Below are positions 37,754 through 46,542 of a DNA stretch of 64,000 bases, one piece after another. Under the pieces are notes generated by a model. It had not been told where the DNA came from. It saw nothing but the letters and a program-made list of their open reading frames with translations, and did not search any database. Numbering within the stretch: the stretch's first letter is position 1; each line of letters begins with the position of its first letter. Made by a program: the position numbers and the translations under genes. The DNA comes from Caballeronia grimmiae (lineage in GTDB: Bacteria > Pseudomonadota > Gammaproteobacteria > Burkholderiales > Burkholderiaceae): contig NZ_JFHE01000011.1 of NCBI RefSeq assembly GCF_000698555.1, positions 1 to 64,000 of the forward strand, given 5' to 3'.

Positions 37754-38656
37754 CTAGCTGTGCTCTGCCATGAACGACTTCAGCGCGATGCGCTGCGAAG
37801 CATCCAGCGCTTCGAACTCGAGCCCGTAGGCCGCGCCCGGCGCGCCTGACTCCGCCGGGCCGACGTGACGCACGATCGCGGTCGTATCGATTTCAACATC
37901 GACGCCATCGGTGCAGAACCGGAACGAAAGTTTCAGGCGGTCCCCGGCGCGGGCAGTCGCGGTGGGCGCCGACAGCGACATGCCATACGGGCTGATATCG
38001 GCGACGCGGCCGAGTTGCGGCACCGCGCTCGCTACGGCTTCCGTCGAGAAGCGCGCGCCGAGGCAGGTCGGCAGCCGCGCGAACTTGCGCGCCCGCAAGC
38101 GGCGGATCGCGCCCGGCGCCGATAACACCACGTAGTTGAACGGCTCGCGGCTGGTTGCATCGACCGTGCAGGCGAAGCGGAACACGCCGCGTCCCGTCAG
38201 CGCGACGAGATCGACCTGCTCGCCGCGCGTCAGTTCGAGCGGACCGGAACCGGCCATGACCGGCTGCGTGACGAAAAGCGACCGCTCGCCGTTGCGACGC
38301 GGATTCGAGAAGCCGATTACGCGGCTCGCGTACATCGCGGACCCAGAGATGCTGCCGCCGCGCAAGCCGACGCGTCCGCCAATGGCGAGGCCCATGTCCT
38401 CGAGTGCCGGCGCTCCATCGGCGGCTGTGTCGATGGCGGCGGAAGCGAGCGTCGCTTCCCGCGACGGTCGATGCGGCTCGAAATGACGATAAAGGAAAGC
38501 GCGCGCGGCTTCGTCGGGGACGACGGTGCCGCTATCGAACAGTACCGCGCCGTCCGGCGCGAGGATGGGCCATTCGAGCGGCGCTTTCAGCGGGATATCG
38601 GCTGCATTCAGACGGACGAGAGCCGGTCGTTTCTCAAAGACGGGTTCCGCGAGCAT
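37754..38656 (-). CDS. YcgR-like PilZ-domain cyclic-di-GMP effector
   Basis: 300 residues: an N-terminal YcgR-like beta domain (about 60-180) and a C-terminal PilZ domain (about 185-300). The cyclic-di-GMP motif is complete: RKFARLP (R-x3-R) followed by DISPYGMSL (D-x-S-x-x-G). Relatives slow flagellar motors or control exopolysaccharide. An unusual extra N-terminal stretch (RLNAADIPLKAPLEWPILAPDGAVL) precedes the core. The GGDEF gene 3 kb left could supply the ligand, but this is context only. Confidence 0.88.
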   Translation of the reverse strand: MLAEPVFEKRPALVRLNAADIPLKAPLEWPILAPDGAVLFDSGTVVPDEAARAFLYRHFEPHRPSREATLASAAIDTAADGAPALEDMGLAIGGRVGLRGGSISGSAMYASRVIGFSNPRRNGERSLFVTQPVMAGSGPLELTRGEQVDLVALTGRGVFRFACTVDATSREPFNYVVLSAPGAIRRLRARKFARLPTCLGARFSTEAVASAVPQLGRVADISPYGMSLSAPTATARAGDRLKLSFRFCTDGVDVEIDTTAIVRHVGPAESGAPGAAYGLEFEALDASQRIALKSFMAEHS

Positions 38657-38817
38657 TTGGTCGGATTATTCTTAAGTGTTTGGTGCAATCCTCTTAGTTG
38701 CTCGCTCAATCGTCAAGTGTTTTCGGAAATCATTACATATCGGGACGGAACGCCTCACAATTTCGGTTATTGATGCCGCGTTTCCCCTAGCGCGGCGCAG
38801 TGTTATGCGCATAAAAA

Positions 38818-39690
38818 CTAAAGCGCCTGCGCCGAGTATGTGTCGCATTGGCGAACGTCGCCGGACGACAGCCCGCGCTTCAACCATCGCTGTCGCTGCG
38901 CGCTCGTCCCGTGCGTGAACGCCTCCGGCACGACGCGCCCCTGCGTCTGCTGCTGCAAGCGGTCATCGCCGATTGCGGCCGCTGCGTTCAACCCCTGCTC
39001 GAAATCGCCCGGCTCGATCAGCTTCGCGTTTTGCTGCTGCGCGACCGCCGCCCAAACGCCCGCAAAGCAATCCGCCTGTAACTCGACTCGCACGGACAGC
39101 GCATTCGCCTGCTCACGCGACATCCGCGAGCGCGCGCGATCGACCTTGTCCGAGACGCCGAGCACGTTTTGCACGTGATGCCCCACTTCATGCGCGATCA
39201 CATACGCCTGCGCGAAGTCTCCGCTTGCGCCGAAGCGGTCGCGCAGTTCGCGATAGAAAGAAAGATCGATGTACACGTTGCGATCGGCCGGACAGTAGAA
39301 CGGGCCCATGGCGGCCTGCCCCGTTCCGCAGGCGGTCTGCGTGCCGCCCGAGAAGAGCACGAGCTTCGGCGCCGGATAGTCCTGATTGAACTCCGTGCGG
39401 AAGATGTGCTGCCAGGTGCGCTCGGTATTGCCGAGCACGCGGCGCACGAACACAGCGCCTGCATCGTGAGCCGGTTCCGCATTGCTTGGCGCGGCCTGAC
39501 GTTGCGGCGCATTGCCTTGCAGCACTTGTGCGCCATTGATGATCGTCATCGGGTTGATGCCGAAAAAGTACGACGCGGCCAGCGCCAGCACGATGGTGCC
39601 GATGCCTATCGTTCCCCCGCCGATGCCGAAGCCGCCCGAGCCCCGCCGGTCTTCGACGTTCTGACTTTCACTTTCATCATCGAGGCGCAT
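38818..39690 (-). CDS. ypfJ: YpfJ-type neutral zinc metallopeptidase
   Basis: 290 residues. A Gly-rich acidic start (MRLDDESESQNVEDRRGSGG) is followed by one membrane helix (about 29-45) and the peptidase domain. The zinc motif is HEVGHH near 167, followed by RVELQADCFAGVW, whose Glu likely completes the site; GPFYCPADRNVYIDL is also characteristic. It probably faces the periplasm from a single anchor. Substrates are unknown. The 3' end is 161 bases from the PilZ gene start. Confidence 0.9.
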   Translation of the reverse strand: MRLDDESESQNVEDRRGSGGFGIGGGTIGIGTIVLALAASYFFGINPMTIINGAQVLQGNAPQRQAAPSNAEPAHDAGAVFVRRVLGNTERTWQHIFRTEFNQDYPAPKLVLFSGGTQTACGTGQAAMGPFYCPADRNVYIDLSFYRELRDRFGASGDFAQAYVIAHEVGHHVQNVLGVSDKVDRARSRMSREQANALSVRVELQADCFAGVWAAVAQQQNAKLIEPGDFEQGLNAAAAIGDDRLQQQTQGRVVPEAFTHGTSAQRQRWLKRGLSSGDVRQCDTYSAQAL

Positions 39691-40085
39691 GTAGGTTCTC
39701 CTTGTGTTCGCGCGTCATGCGCTTCTGGAAAGCCAGTATCGTACCCGCGCGCTCTGTGGATTCTGCACCGCACGCAGGTGAAACTTCGCCCGCCCATTTC
39801 GCTTCAGTCCGTCTGATGCAGTGCGGTCGATTGTCGCGAGAAGCACGTCGCGCGCCCGGCGACGCCACGCCGGTCGTCATCTCGAAAACGCATAGATATC
39901 AAGCGGATAACGCCGCCAACTCGTTGAAAGTGCGGCATTTCCGCACAATGCGGCATCTCTGACGCAGCGCAACAGTCGTTCATTTTCGGCGCTAAGCTCC
40001 GGCCGTGATCAGACGCATTCGTCGCGACACACAACCGGCCAGACCTCCACGAACGGCCGCGTGAATTTCAAAAAGACAAGTCATC
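39691..40085. other. intergenic region before cydA
   Basis: A 395-base gap between divergent ypfJ and cydA. It holds a small hairpin GTGCGG/CCGCAC (39930-39946). No clear FNR/ANR box or convincing promoter was found by eye, and no gene is seen. Confidence 0.5.
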
Positions 40086-41489
40086 ATGCACTCGACTCCC
40101 GAAGCAATCGACCTGGCGCGGATACAGTTCGCGTTCACCGTATCGTTTCACATCATCTTTCCTGCCCTGAGCATCGGACTCGCGAGTTTCATCGCCGTGC
40201 TCGAAGGCGCATGGCTCAAAACAGGCAAGCCCGTCTACAAGGAGCTCTGCCTGTTCTGGTCGAAGATTTTCGCCGTGGCGTTCGGCATGGGCGTGGTGTC
40301 GGGCGTCGTCATGGCGTATGAATTCGGCACCAACTGGGGCGGCTTCTCCACCTTCGCCGGTCCCATCACGGGGCCGCTGCTGACCTACGAAGTGATGACC
40401 GCGTTCTTCCTCGAAGCGGGCTTTCTCGGCATCATGCTGTTCGGCTGGAACAAGGTCGGCCCGAAGGCGCATTTCGGCGCGACGCTGATGGTCGCCATCG
40501 GCACGCTCATCTCGACGTTCTGGATCCTCGCATCCAATAGCTGGATGCAGACGCCGCAAGGCTTTCGCATCGAAGGCGATCATGTCGTGCCGGTCGACTG
40601 GTTCGCGATCATCTTCAATCCGTCGTTCCCGTACCGGCTCGCGCATATGGCGATAGCCGCGTTCATCGTCGCGGCGCTCGTGGTGGCGGCGACGGGCGCA
40701 TGGCACCTGTTGAAGGGCCGGCGCGACCCGGCGATCAAGAAGACTTTCTCGATGGCGCTGTGGCTGCTGCTCGCGCTGACGCCGCTTCAGGCGCTGGTCG
40801 GCGACGCGCACGGCATCAACACGCGGGAGCATCAGCCGGCGAAGATCGCGGCGATCGAAGGCATCTGGGAAACCGAGAAAGGCGGCACCGCGCTGAACCT
40901 GTTCGGCATCCCCGACATGGAAGCCGAGACCACGAAGTACGCCGTGCAGATCCCGCACCTCGGCAGCCTGATCCTCACGCATAGCTGGGACGGCGAAATT
41001 CGCGGTCTCAAGTCATTCCCGAAGGACGAGCGCCCGAACTCGACGATCGTGTTCTGGAGTTTTCGCGTGATGGCCGGCCTCGGTGTGCTGATGATCGTGA
41101 TGTCGGTGGCGTCGTGGCTGCTGCATCGCAAGCGCCGGTTGTTCGAGGCACGCTGGTTTCATCGCTTCGTGTTGCTGATGGGCCCGAGCGGTTTCATCAC
41201 GCTGCTTGCGGGCTGGGTCACGACGGAAGCCGGGCGTCAGCCGTGGGTCGTGTATGGCGTGATGCGCACGGCGGATGCAGTCTCGCCCGTCACCGCGCAG
41301 CAAGTGGGCGTGTCGCTGCTCGCGTTCGTGATCGTGTACACGATCGTGTTCGGCACGGGCATCTACTACTTGCTGAAGCTGCTGCGTCAGGGCCCCGCGC
41401 TGCCGGGACAGACGCCGCACGAGCCGTCATCGGAAGGCACCGCGCGCCGGCCGCTTTCCTTGCCTACCCAGTCCATCGAAGGAGCGTAA
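40086..41489 (+). CDS. cydA: cytochrome bd-type (cyanide-insensitive) quinol oxidase subunit I
   Basis: 467 residues, the short form lacking the long Q-loop insert, as in CioA. Heme ligands are visible: His in SFHIIFPALSIG near the start and in RLAHMAIAAF near 185, and the diagnostic GRQPWVVYG motif near 384. It oxidises ubiquinol and reduces oxygen at the inner membrane without pumping protons. It heads a three-gene operon with cydB and a DUF2474 peptide. Confidence 0.95.
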   Translation: MHSTPEAIDLARIQFAFTVSFHIIFPALSIGLASFIAVLEGAWLKTGKPVYKELCLFWSKIFAVAFGMGVVSGVVMAYEFGTNWGGFSTFAGPITGPLLTYEVMTAFFLEAGFLGIMLFGWNKVGPKAHFGATLMVAIGTLISTFWILASNSWMQTPQGFRIEGDHVVPVDWFAIIFNPSFPYRLAHMAIAAFIVAALVVAATGAWHLLKGRRDPAIKKTFSMALWLLLALTPLQALVGDAHGINTREHQPAKIAAIEGIWETEKGGTALNLFGIPDMEAETTKYAVQIPHLGSLILTHSWDGEIRGLKSFPKDERPNSTIVFWSFRVMAGLGVLMIVMSVASWLLHRKRRLFEARWFHRFVLLMGPSGFITLLAGWVTTEAGRQPWVVYGVMRTADAVSPVTAQQVGVSLLAFVIVYTIVFGTGIYYLLKLLRQGPALPGQTPHEPSSEGTARRPLSLPTQSIEGA

Positions 41490-41493
41490 CAAC

Positions 41494-42495
41494 ATGGACC
41501 TGACAGTTGCCTGGGCCGCGATCATCGCATTGGGCCTCTTCATGTACGTGGTGCTCGACGGCTTCGACCTGGGCATCGGCATTCTCTTTCCGTTCTTTCC
41601 GGACCAGCACGACCGCGACGTGATGATGAACACCGTCGCGCCCGTCTGGGACGGCAACGAAACGTGGCTCGTGCTCGGCGGCGCAGGGCTTTTTGCCGCC
41701 TTTCCGATGGTCTATTCGACTGTCCTGTCGGCGCTCTATCTGCCGCTCGTGCTGATGCTCGTATGCCTGATCTTCCGGGGCGTGTCGTTCGAGATCCGGT
41801 CCAAGGCGACGCGCACCCGGCATCTGTGGGACCTTGCGTTCATCGGCGGGTCGGCGGGTGCGACGTTCTTTCAGGGCGTGGCGCTCGGTGCGTTCCTCGA
41901 AGGCATTCCCGTTGCGGACGGACGCTTCTCCGGCGATGCCTTCGGCTGGTTCACGCCGTTTGCGATGTTCACCGGCGGCGCGCTCGTCGTCACCTATGCG
42001 CTGCTCGGCGCTTGCTGGCTGATCGCGAAGACCGAAGGCGACTTGCAGCGGCGGATGTATCGCGTCGTGTGGCCGCTGACGCTGCTGCAACTCGCGACGA
42101 TCGCTGTCGTCAGCGTGTGGACGCCCCTGCTCGATGCGGGCATTGCGTCGCGCTGGTTCGACTCGCCGCTGTTCTATCGGATGCTCCCGGTTCCGGTGCT
42201 CGTCGCGGCGTGCGCGTGGGCGATGCGCCGGTCGATCGATTCGCGTCACGAGAAGCGGCCGTTCGCGATGGCGCTCGGCTTCGTGCTGCTCGGCTATGCG
42301 GGACTGGTGGCGAGCATTTCGCCGCACGACATCTTTCCGGGCGTGTCGATCTGGGATGCGGCGTCGCCGCGTTCGAGCCAGCTATTTACGATCGTTGGAG
42401 CGGCGGTGATCTTGCCGGTGATCGTCGCTTACACGACGCTGGGGTATTGGGTATTCAGAGGGAAGGTGCGCCATGGCGAACATCACTATCACTAA
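41494..42495 (+). CDS. cydB: cytochrome bd-type quinol oxidase subunit II
   Basis: 333 residues with about nine helices. It begins MDLTVAWAAIIALGLFMYVVLDGFDLGIGILFPF, the standard CydB opening, with VWDGNETWLVLGG, RSKATRTRHLWD and the closing TTLGYWVFRGKV. It binds subunit I and stabilises the di-heme site. The start is five bases after the cydA stop, with GGAGCG before it, and the end overlaps the DUF2474 gene by 23 bases. Confidence 0.95.
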   Translation: MDLTVAWAAIIALGLFMYVVLDGFDLGIGILFPFFPDQHDRDVMMNTVAPVWDGNETWLVLGGAGLFAAFPMVYSTVLSALYLPLVLMLVCLIFRGVSFEIRSKATRTRHLWDLAFIGGSAGATFFQGVALGAFLEGIPVADGRFSGDAFGWFTPFAMFTGGALVVTYALLGACWLIAKTEGDLQRRMYRVVWPLTLLQLATIAVVSVWTPLLDAGIASRWFDSPLFYRMLPVPVLVAACAWAMRRSIDSRHEKRPFAMALGFVLLGYAGLVASISPHDIFPGVSIWDAASPRSSQLFTIVGAAVILPVIVAYTTLGYWVFRGKVRHGEHHYH

Positions 42496-42613
42496 GCGGA
42501 TGCGCGGCGTTTTCTGGTTCTTTGCGCTTTGGGCCGCTGGCGTCGGCGCGACGATGTTGCTCGCGCTGCCGTTCAAGTTGCTGATCCGGTGGGGGACTGC
42601 GGCGGGATTTTGA
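42473..42613 (+). CDS. DUF2474-type small subunit of the bd oxidase
   Basis: A 46-codon gene, ATG at 42473 after GGAAGG, overlapping the cydB end in another frame. The product is one amphipathic start (MANITITKRMRG) and one membrane helix (VFWFFALWAAGVGATMLLALPF) ending KLLIRWGTAAGF. Its size, position and topology match the CydX/DUF2474 peptides that stabilise bd oxidases. Such short genes are often missed. Confidence 0.85.
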   Translation: MANITITKRMRGVFWFFALWAAGVGATMLLALPFKLLIRWGTAAGF

Positions 42614-42872
42614 GTTGTCGCTGTGAGGGAGCCTGCTACGTACGGTTTAGTGCAGTAGACGGTTCCCGGCGGTGTCGACCAGAGTTTTTGACGTTTTGGC
42701 TCCTGCTCCGGTTCGATGCTTAGCGCTGAGTGGAACGAGCCCGACGCAGCCCTGAATCGCCCTCAATGTCAGTCGAGCCGCTTTGCCCGGTTAGAACCGA
42801 CGCAAAGCAGCACGAAGCGGAACAACATCGGCATGAGCGGGTCGGGCAATCGGACCCTTGCTCACGCGTCGC

Positions 42873-43922
42873 CTAGAACAACCACCCCGCCACCACCCCG
42901 CCGATCACCCCGAACGCGACCACCGACGCCGCCACGAACGCCAGCACCTTCGGCGGAAACGACCGCCCGAGCATTACCAGCGACGGCACGCTCACCGGCG
43001 GCAGCGTCATCAGCAGCGCGCCTGCAGGACCCGTCGCCATGCCGAGCGACAGCATCGCCTGAATGATGGGCACCTCGCCCGCCGTCGGGATCACGAACAG
43101 CGTGCCCGCCACCGCGAACGCGATGATCCACAGCGCAGCATTGCCGATATCCGGCCCGATATGCGGAAAGAGCCACGCCCGCGCCGCGCCCAGCAGCAGC
43201 ACCAGCACGATGTACTCCGGCACGAGCCGCAGCGTCATGCGGCCGAGAATCTTCAGCCAGCGCGAGAAAGCAGTGCCCGGATCGTCCTCCTGAACCAGCT
43301 TCGACAACGCCTCGCGCGATGCCGCCGCCTGCGCCGGCGTCACCATGCGATTCACCGCGTAGCCGAGACCGAACACCATCAGCATGCCCAGCACGAGACG
43401 CAAGCCCGTCCACTGCCAGCCGAGCACGAAGCCCATGAACACGAGCGCCGCCGGGTTGAGCACCGTGTTGCCGAGCCAGAACGCGATGGCCGCGCCCGGC
43501 GCCGCCTGCCGCGCCCGCAAGCCCGCGACGACCGGCGCCGCGCAGCACGTGCACATCATGCCCGGCAGAGACATCAGCCCGCCATTCACGACGCTGCCGA
43601 AGTTATGCTCGCCGAGCGCACGCGCCACCCAGCGCGGCGGAATCAACGCCTGCACCGCCGATCCGAGCAGCAGGCCGAGCACCATCGCCTGCCAGATGGC
43701 CTTGCCGTAGGCCATCGCGTAATCGAGCGCAGCCTGCCAGGACGGCTCCGGCGCGGTTGCCGATGCGCCCATCAGGATCGACTTGCCGATCGAATGCTGG
43801 CTCGCCGCGACGAACGCGCGGTTGTAGTAGGGAAACCATTTGACGTAGAAGAGGCCCGCGACGGCGATCAGCAGGAACACCATCCAGCCGAGCGCGACGC
43901 GAGGTTGTCGGAGCGTGGTCAT
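42873..43922 (-). CDS. predicted permease with CTCC motif (COG0701-like)
   Basis: 349 residues from the ATG at 43922 with about eight helices. The two half-repeats typical of the predicted permease family are present: LMSLPGMMCTCCAAPVVAGLRARQ near 115-135, with two adjacent Cys after MCT, and AGTLFVIPTAGEVPIIQAMLSLGM near 270-293. Relatives include UPF0718 proteins and the arsenic exporter ArsP. Metal, metalloid or sulfur-compound export is thus possible but not shown. No ars regulator is nearby. It lies 29 bases after mnmH on the same strand. Confidence 0.8.
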   Translation of the reverse strand: MTTLRQPRVALGWMVFLLIAVAGLFYVKWFPYYNRAFVAASQHSIGKSILMGASATAPEPSWQAALDYAMAYGKAIWQAMVLGLLLGSAVQALIPPRWVARALGEHNFGSVVNGGLMSLPGMMCTCCAAPVVAGLRARQAAPGAAIAFWLGNTVLNPAALVFMGFVLGWQWTGLRLVLGMLMVFGLGYAVNRMVTPAQAAASREALSKLVQEDDPGTAFSRWLKILGRMTLRLVPEYIVLVLLLGAARAWLFPHIGPDIGNAALWIIAFAVAGTLFVIPTAGEVPIIQAMLSLGMATGPAGALLMTLPPVSVPSLVMLGRSFPPKVLAFVAASVVAFGVIGGVVAGWLF

Positions 43923-43951
43923 ATTTCTTATTTCTGAGTGGAACAAAAAGA

Positions 43952-45019
43952 TTAGCCGAGCACGACGGACGTCTCGGACAATTGCGCGAGCAGCACCTTC
44001 GCCTGATCGAGGCTGTCGGCGTCGTTCGGACGGAAAAGCATATGCGCCGCCTGAGGCAGTTGCGTGTAGAGCGCGCGGCTGCTGCGGCCATAGGCGGGAT
44101 CATAGTGCCGGTCGATCAGTTCCGCGAAAAGCTCGGCGCGCGCGCCTTCATCGATCAGCCGATGCCAGTGCCCGACCCGCTCCCGGCTATGCAGCGCGAC
44201 GAGCTTCGACAACTGCGCCTTGAAAGACTCCGGATCGTCGAAGAGATGCGCGTAGTCCTGCAACAGGAACGCGATACGGTCCTCGCGGCGCGCTTCGACT
44301 TCGACACACGCGGCGGCGTGCAGGCTGTCGAGCAGCGAGTCGGGCATCGTGACCGCGCCGATGCGCCGCCCTTCCGCCTCGATGAACACGGGCCGGGCCG
44401 GATCGAAGCCGCGCAGCGTCGCGACCAGCGCCGAATCGAATGCCTTCTGCGACGGCTGATCGTGCCCCGGCAGCGCGCCGAGCAGCGAACCGCGATGCGC
44501 CGCCAGTCCTTCGAGGTCCAGCACTTGCGCGCCCGCGTGCCCGAGCGCCTGCAACAGCCGCGTCTTCCCGCTGCCCGTGTGGCCGATCAGCGCGACATAA
44601 CGAAAGCGCGCCGGCAATGTCGTCAGGCGATCCAGCACGTCACGCCGATAGCTCTTGTAGCCGCCTTCGAGCTGACGCGCCTGCCAGCCGATCATGTTGA
44701 ACCACGTCGTCATCGAGCCGGAACGCTTGCCGCCGCGCCAGCAATAGATCAGCGGCCGCCAGTTGCGCGGGCGGTCGGCGAAGAGCGTATCGAGATGCCG
44801 CGCGATATTGCGCGCGACCATCGCCGCGCCGACACGCGTCGCCTCGAACGGCGAGACCTGCTTGTACATCGTGCCGACGATCACCCGCTCCTCGTTCTCG
44901 AGCACGGGTGCATTGATAGCGCCGGGAATGTGGTCCTCGGCGAATTCGAGCGGCGTGCGGACATCGATGATTTCGTCGAAGTCGCGGAGGCGATCGATGG
45001 AAACGAGCAGGTTTTTCAC
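43952..45019 (-). CDS. mnmH: tRNA 2-selenouridine synthase (MnmH)
   Basis: A GTG start at 45019 gives the family's usual opening (VKNLLVSIDRL). The frame runs upstream to 45091 but the extra residues are Arg-rich and not conserved-looking. The rhodanese domain has the catalytic Cys93 in YCWRGGKRSGSM, and the P-loop GHTGSGKT sits near 145. The enzyme converts 2-thiouridine at tRNA position 34 through a geranylated intermediate to 2-selenouridine using selenophosphate. No selD is in the window. It is divergent from eutB and followed by the permease. Confidence 0.92.
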   Translation of the reverse strand: MKNLLVSIDRLRDFDEIIDVRTPLEFAEDHIPGAINAPVLENEERVIVGTMYKQVSPFEATRVGAAMVARNIARHLDTLFADRPRNWRPLIYCWRGGKRSGSMTTWFNMIGWQARQLEGGYKSYRRDVLDRLTTLPARFRYVALIGHTGSGKTRLLQALGHAGAQVLDLEGLAAHRGSLLGALPGHDQPSQKAFDSALVATLRGFDPARPVFIEAEGRRIGAVTMPDSLLDSLHAAACVEVEARREDRIAFLLQDYAHLFDDPESFKAQLSKLVALHSRERVGHWHRLIDEGARAELFAELIDRHYDPAYGRSSRALYTQLPQAAHMLFRPNDADSLDQAKVLLAQLSETSVVLG

Positions 45020-45097
45020 TGGAAAATCAATGCGAAAGAAGCGGCGGCGAAGCCTGAAATTATCGCACGGCTCACGGTTTCGCTTCAGCACGCGATT

Positions 45098-45114
45098 TTG
45101 GTCACGCTTTTTGC
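45098..45114 (+). promoter_or_regulatory. sigma-54-like element before eutBC
   Basis: TTGG-TCACGC-TTTTTGC resembles a -24/-12 promoter (TGGCAC...TTGC), 52 bases before eutB. The GG and GC are separated by 11 bases instead of the strict ten, so activity is doubtful. The sigma-54 activator gene next to eutC is the reason to note it. Confidence 0.35.
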
Positions 45115-45165
45115 AAGCGATGCAATGCGGTTAAAGTGACAGGACCATCGGTCCAGGGACAAGCG

Positions 45166-46542
45166 ATGAGCTACTACGAGACGATCGGCGCGCGCCGCTA
45201 CCGCTTCGACGATCTGAAGACGCTGCTCGCCCGTGCAAGTCCGCAGCGCTCCGGCGACGAACTCGCGGGCGTCGCGGCCGCGTCGGAAGAAGAGCGCGTC
45301 GCCGCAAAAATGGCGCTCGCGCGGGTGCCGTTGCGCACGTTTCTCGACGAACCGCTGATTCCGTACGAGGACGACGAAGTCACGCGCCTGATCCTCGATA
45401 CCCACGACGCCGATGCCTTCGCGCCCATCGCGCACCTGACCGTGGGCGAGTTCCGCGAGTGGCTGCTCTCCGATAGCGTCGATACCGCCGCGCTCGAACG
45501 CGTCAAGATGGGCGTCACGCCGGAAATGGCCGCCGCCGTTTCCAAGCTCATGCGCAATCAGGATCTGATCCTCGCCGCGAAGAAGCGCCCGGTCGTCACG
45601 CGCTTTCGCACGACGATCGGCCTGCCGGGGCGGCTTTCGGTGCGCCTGCAGCCGAATCATCCGACCGACGATCCAAAAGGCATCGCGGCGTCCATGCTCG
45701 ACGGCCTCTTCTACGGCTGCGGCGATGCCGTCATCGGCGTGAATCCAGCCTCCGATTCGCCCGCCGCCATCACCGCGCTGCTCACGATGATGGACGACTT
45801 CCGCCGGCGCTACGACGCGCCGATCCAGTCGTGCGTGCTGACTCACGTGACCAATACGATCGCCGCGATCGAGCACGGCGCGCCCGTCGATCTCGTGTTT
45901 CAGTCGGTCGCGGGCACCGAGCGCGCGAACGCGAGCTTCGGCGTATCGCTCGCGCTGTTGCAGGAAGCGCACGAGGCGGCGAAGTCGCTCGGGCGCGGGA
46001 CCGTCGGCGACAACGTCATGTACTTCGAGACCGGTCAGGGCAGCGCGTTGTCGGCGAACGCGCATCACGGCGTCGATCAGCAAACCTGCGAGGCGCGCGC
46101 CTACGCGGTCGCGCGCCGCTTCGAGCCGCTTCTGACGAACACGGTCGTCGGCTTCATCGGCCCGGAATATCTCTACGATGGGCGGCAGATCATCCGCGCC
46201 GGCCTGGAAGATCACTTCTGCGGCAAGCTGCTCGGCGTGCCGATGGGCTGCGACATCTGCTACACGAATCACGCCGAGGCCGATCAGGACGACATGGACA
46301 CGCTGCTGACGCTGCTCGGCGTCGCGGGCGTGAACTTCATCATGGGCGTGCCCGGCGCCGACGACGTGATGCTCAACTATCAAAGCACCTCGTTCCACGA
46401 CGCGCTCTTTATTCGCCGCGCGCTCGATCTCCAACGCGCGCCTGAATTCGAAGCGTGGCTCGCGCAAATGCGCGTCACCGATACGCGCGGTGAATTGCTT
46501 TCCGCGCCAGGCCAACCGCTGCTCGACTGGATCGACACATGA
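45166..46542 (+). CDS. eutB: ethanolamine ammonia-lyase large subunit
   Basis: The ATG at 45166 has AGGGA seven bases upstream, giving 458 residues. Family marks are TVGEFREWLLSD, RTTIGLPGRLSVRLQPNHPTDDP, GCGDAVIGVNPASDS, YFETGQGSALSANAHHGVDQQTCEARAYAVAR and MGCDICYTNHAEADQDD. With EutC it forms the adenosylcobalamin enzyme that splits ethanolamine into acetaldehyde and ammonia. No microcompartment genes accompany it. The last four bases overlap the eutC start (ATGA). Confidence 0.97.
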   Translation: MSYYETIGARRYRFDDLKTLLARASPQRSGDELAGVAAASEEERVAAKMALARVPLRTFLDEPLIPYEDDEVTRLILDTHDADAFAPIAHLTVGEFREWLLSDSVDTAALERVKMGVTPEMAAAVSKLMRNQDLILAAKKRPVVTRFRTTIGLPGRLSVRLQPNHPTDDPKGIAASMLDGLFYGCGDAVIGVNPASDSPAAITALLTMMDDFRRRYDAPIQSCVLTHVTNTIAAIEHGAPVDLVFQSVAGTERANASFGVSLALLQEAHEAAKSLGRGTVGDNVMYFETGQGSALSANAHHGVDQQTCEARAYAVARRFEPLLTNTVVGFIGPEYLYDGRQIIRAGLEDHFCGKLLGVPMGCDICYTNHAEADQDDMDTLLTLLGVAGVNFIMGVPGADDVMLNYQSTSFHDALFIRRALDLQRAPEFEAWLAQMRVTDTRGELLSAPGQPLLDWIDT

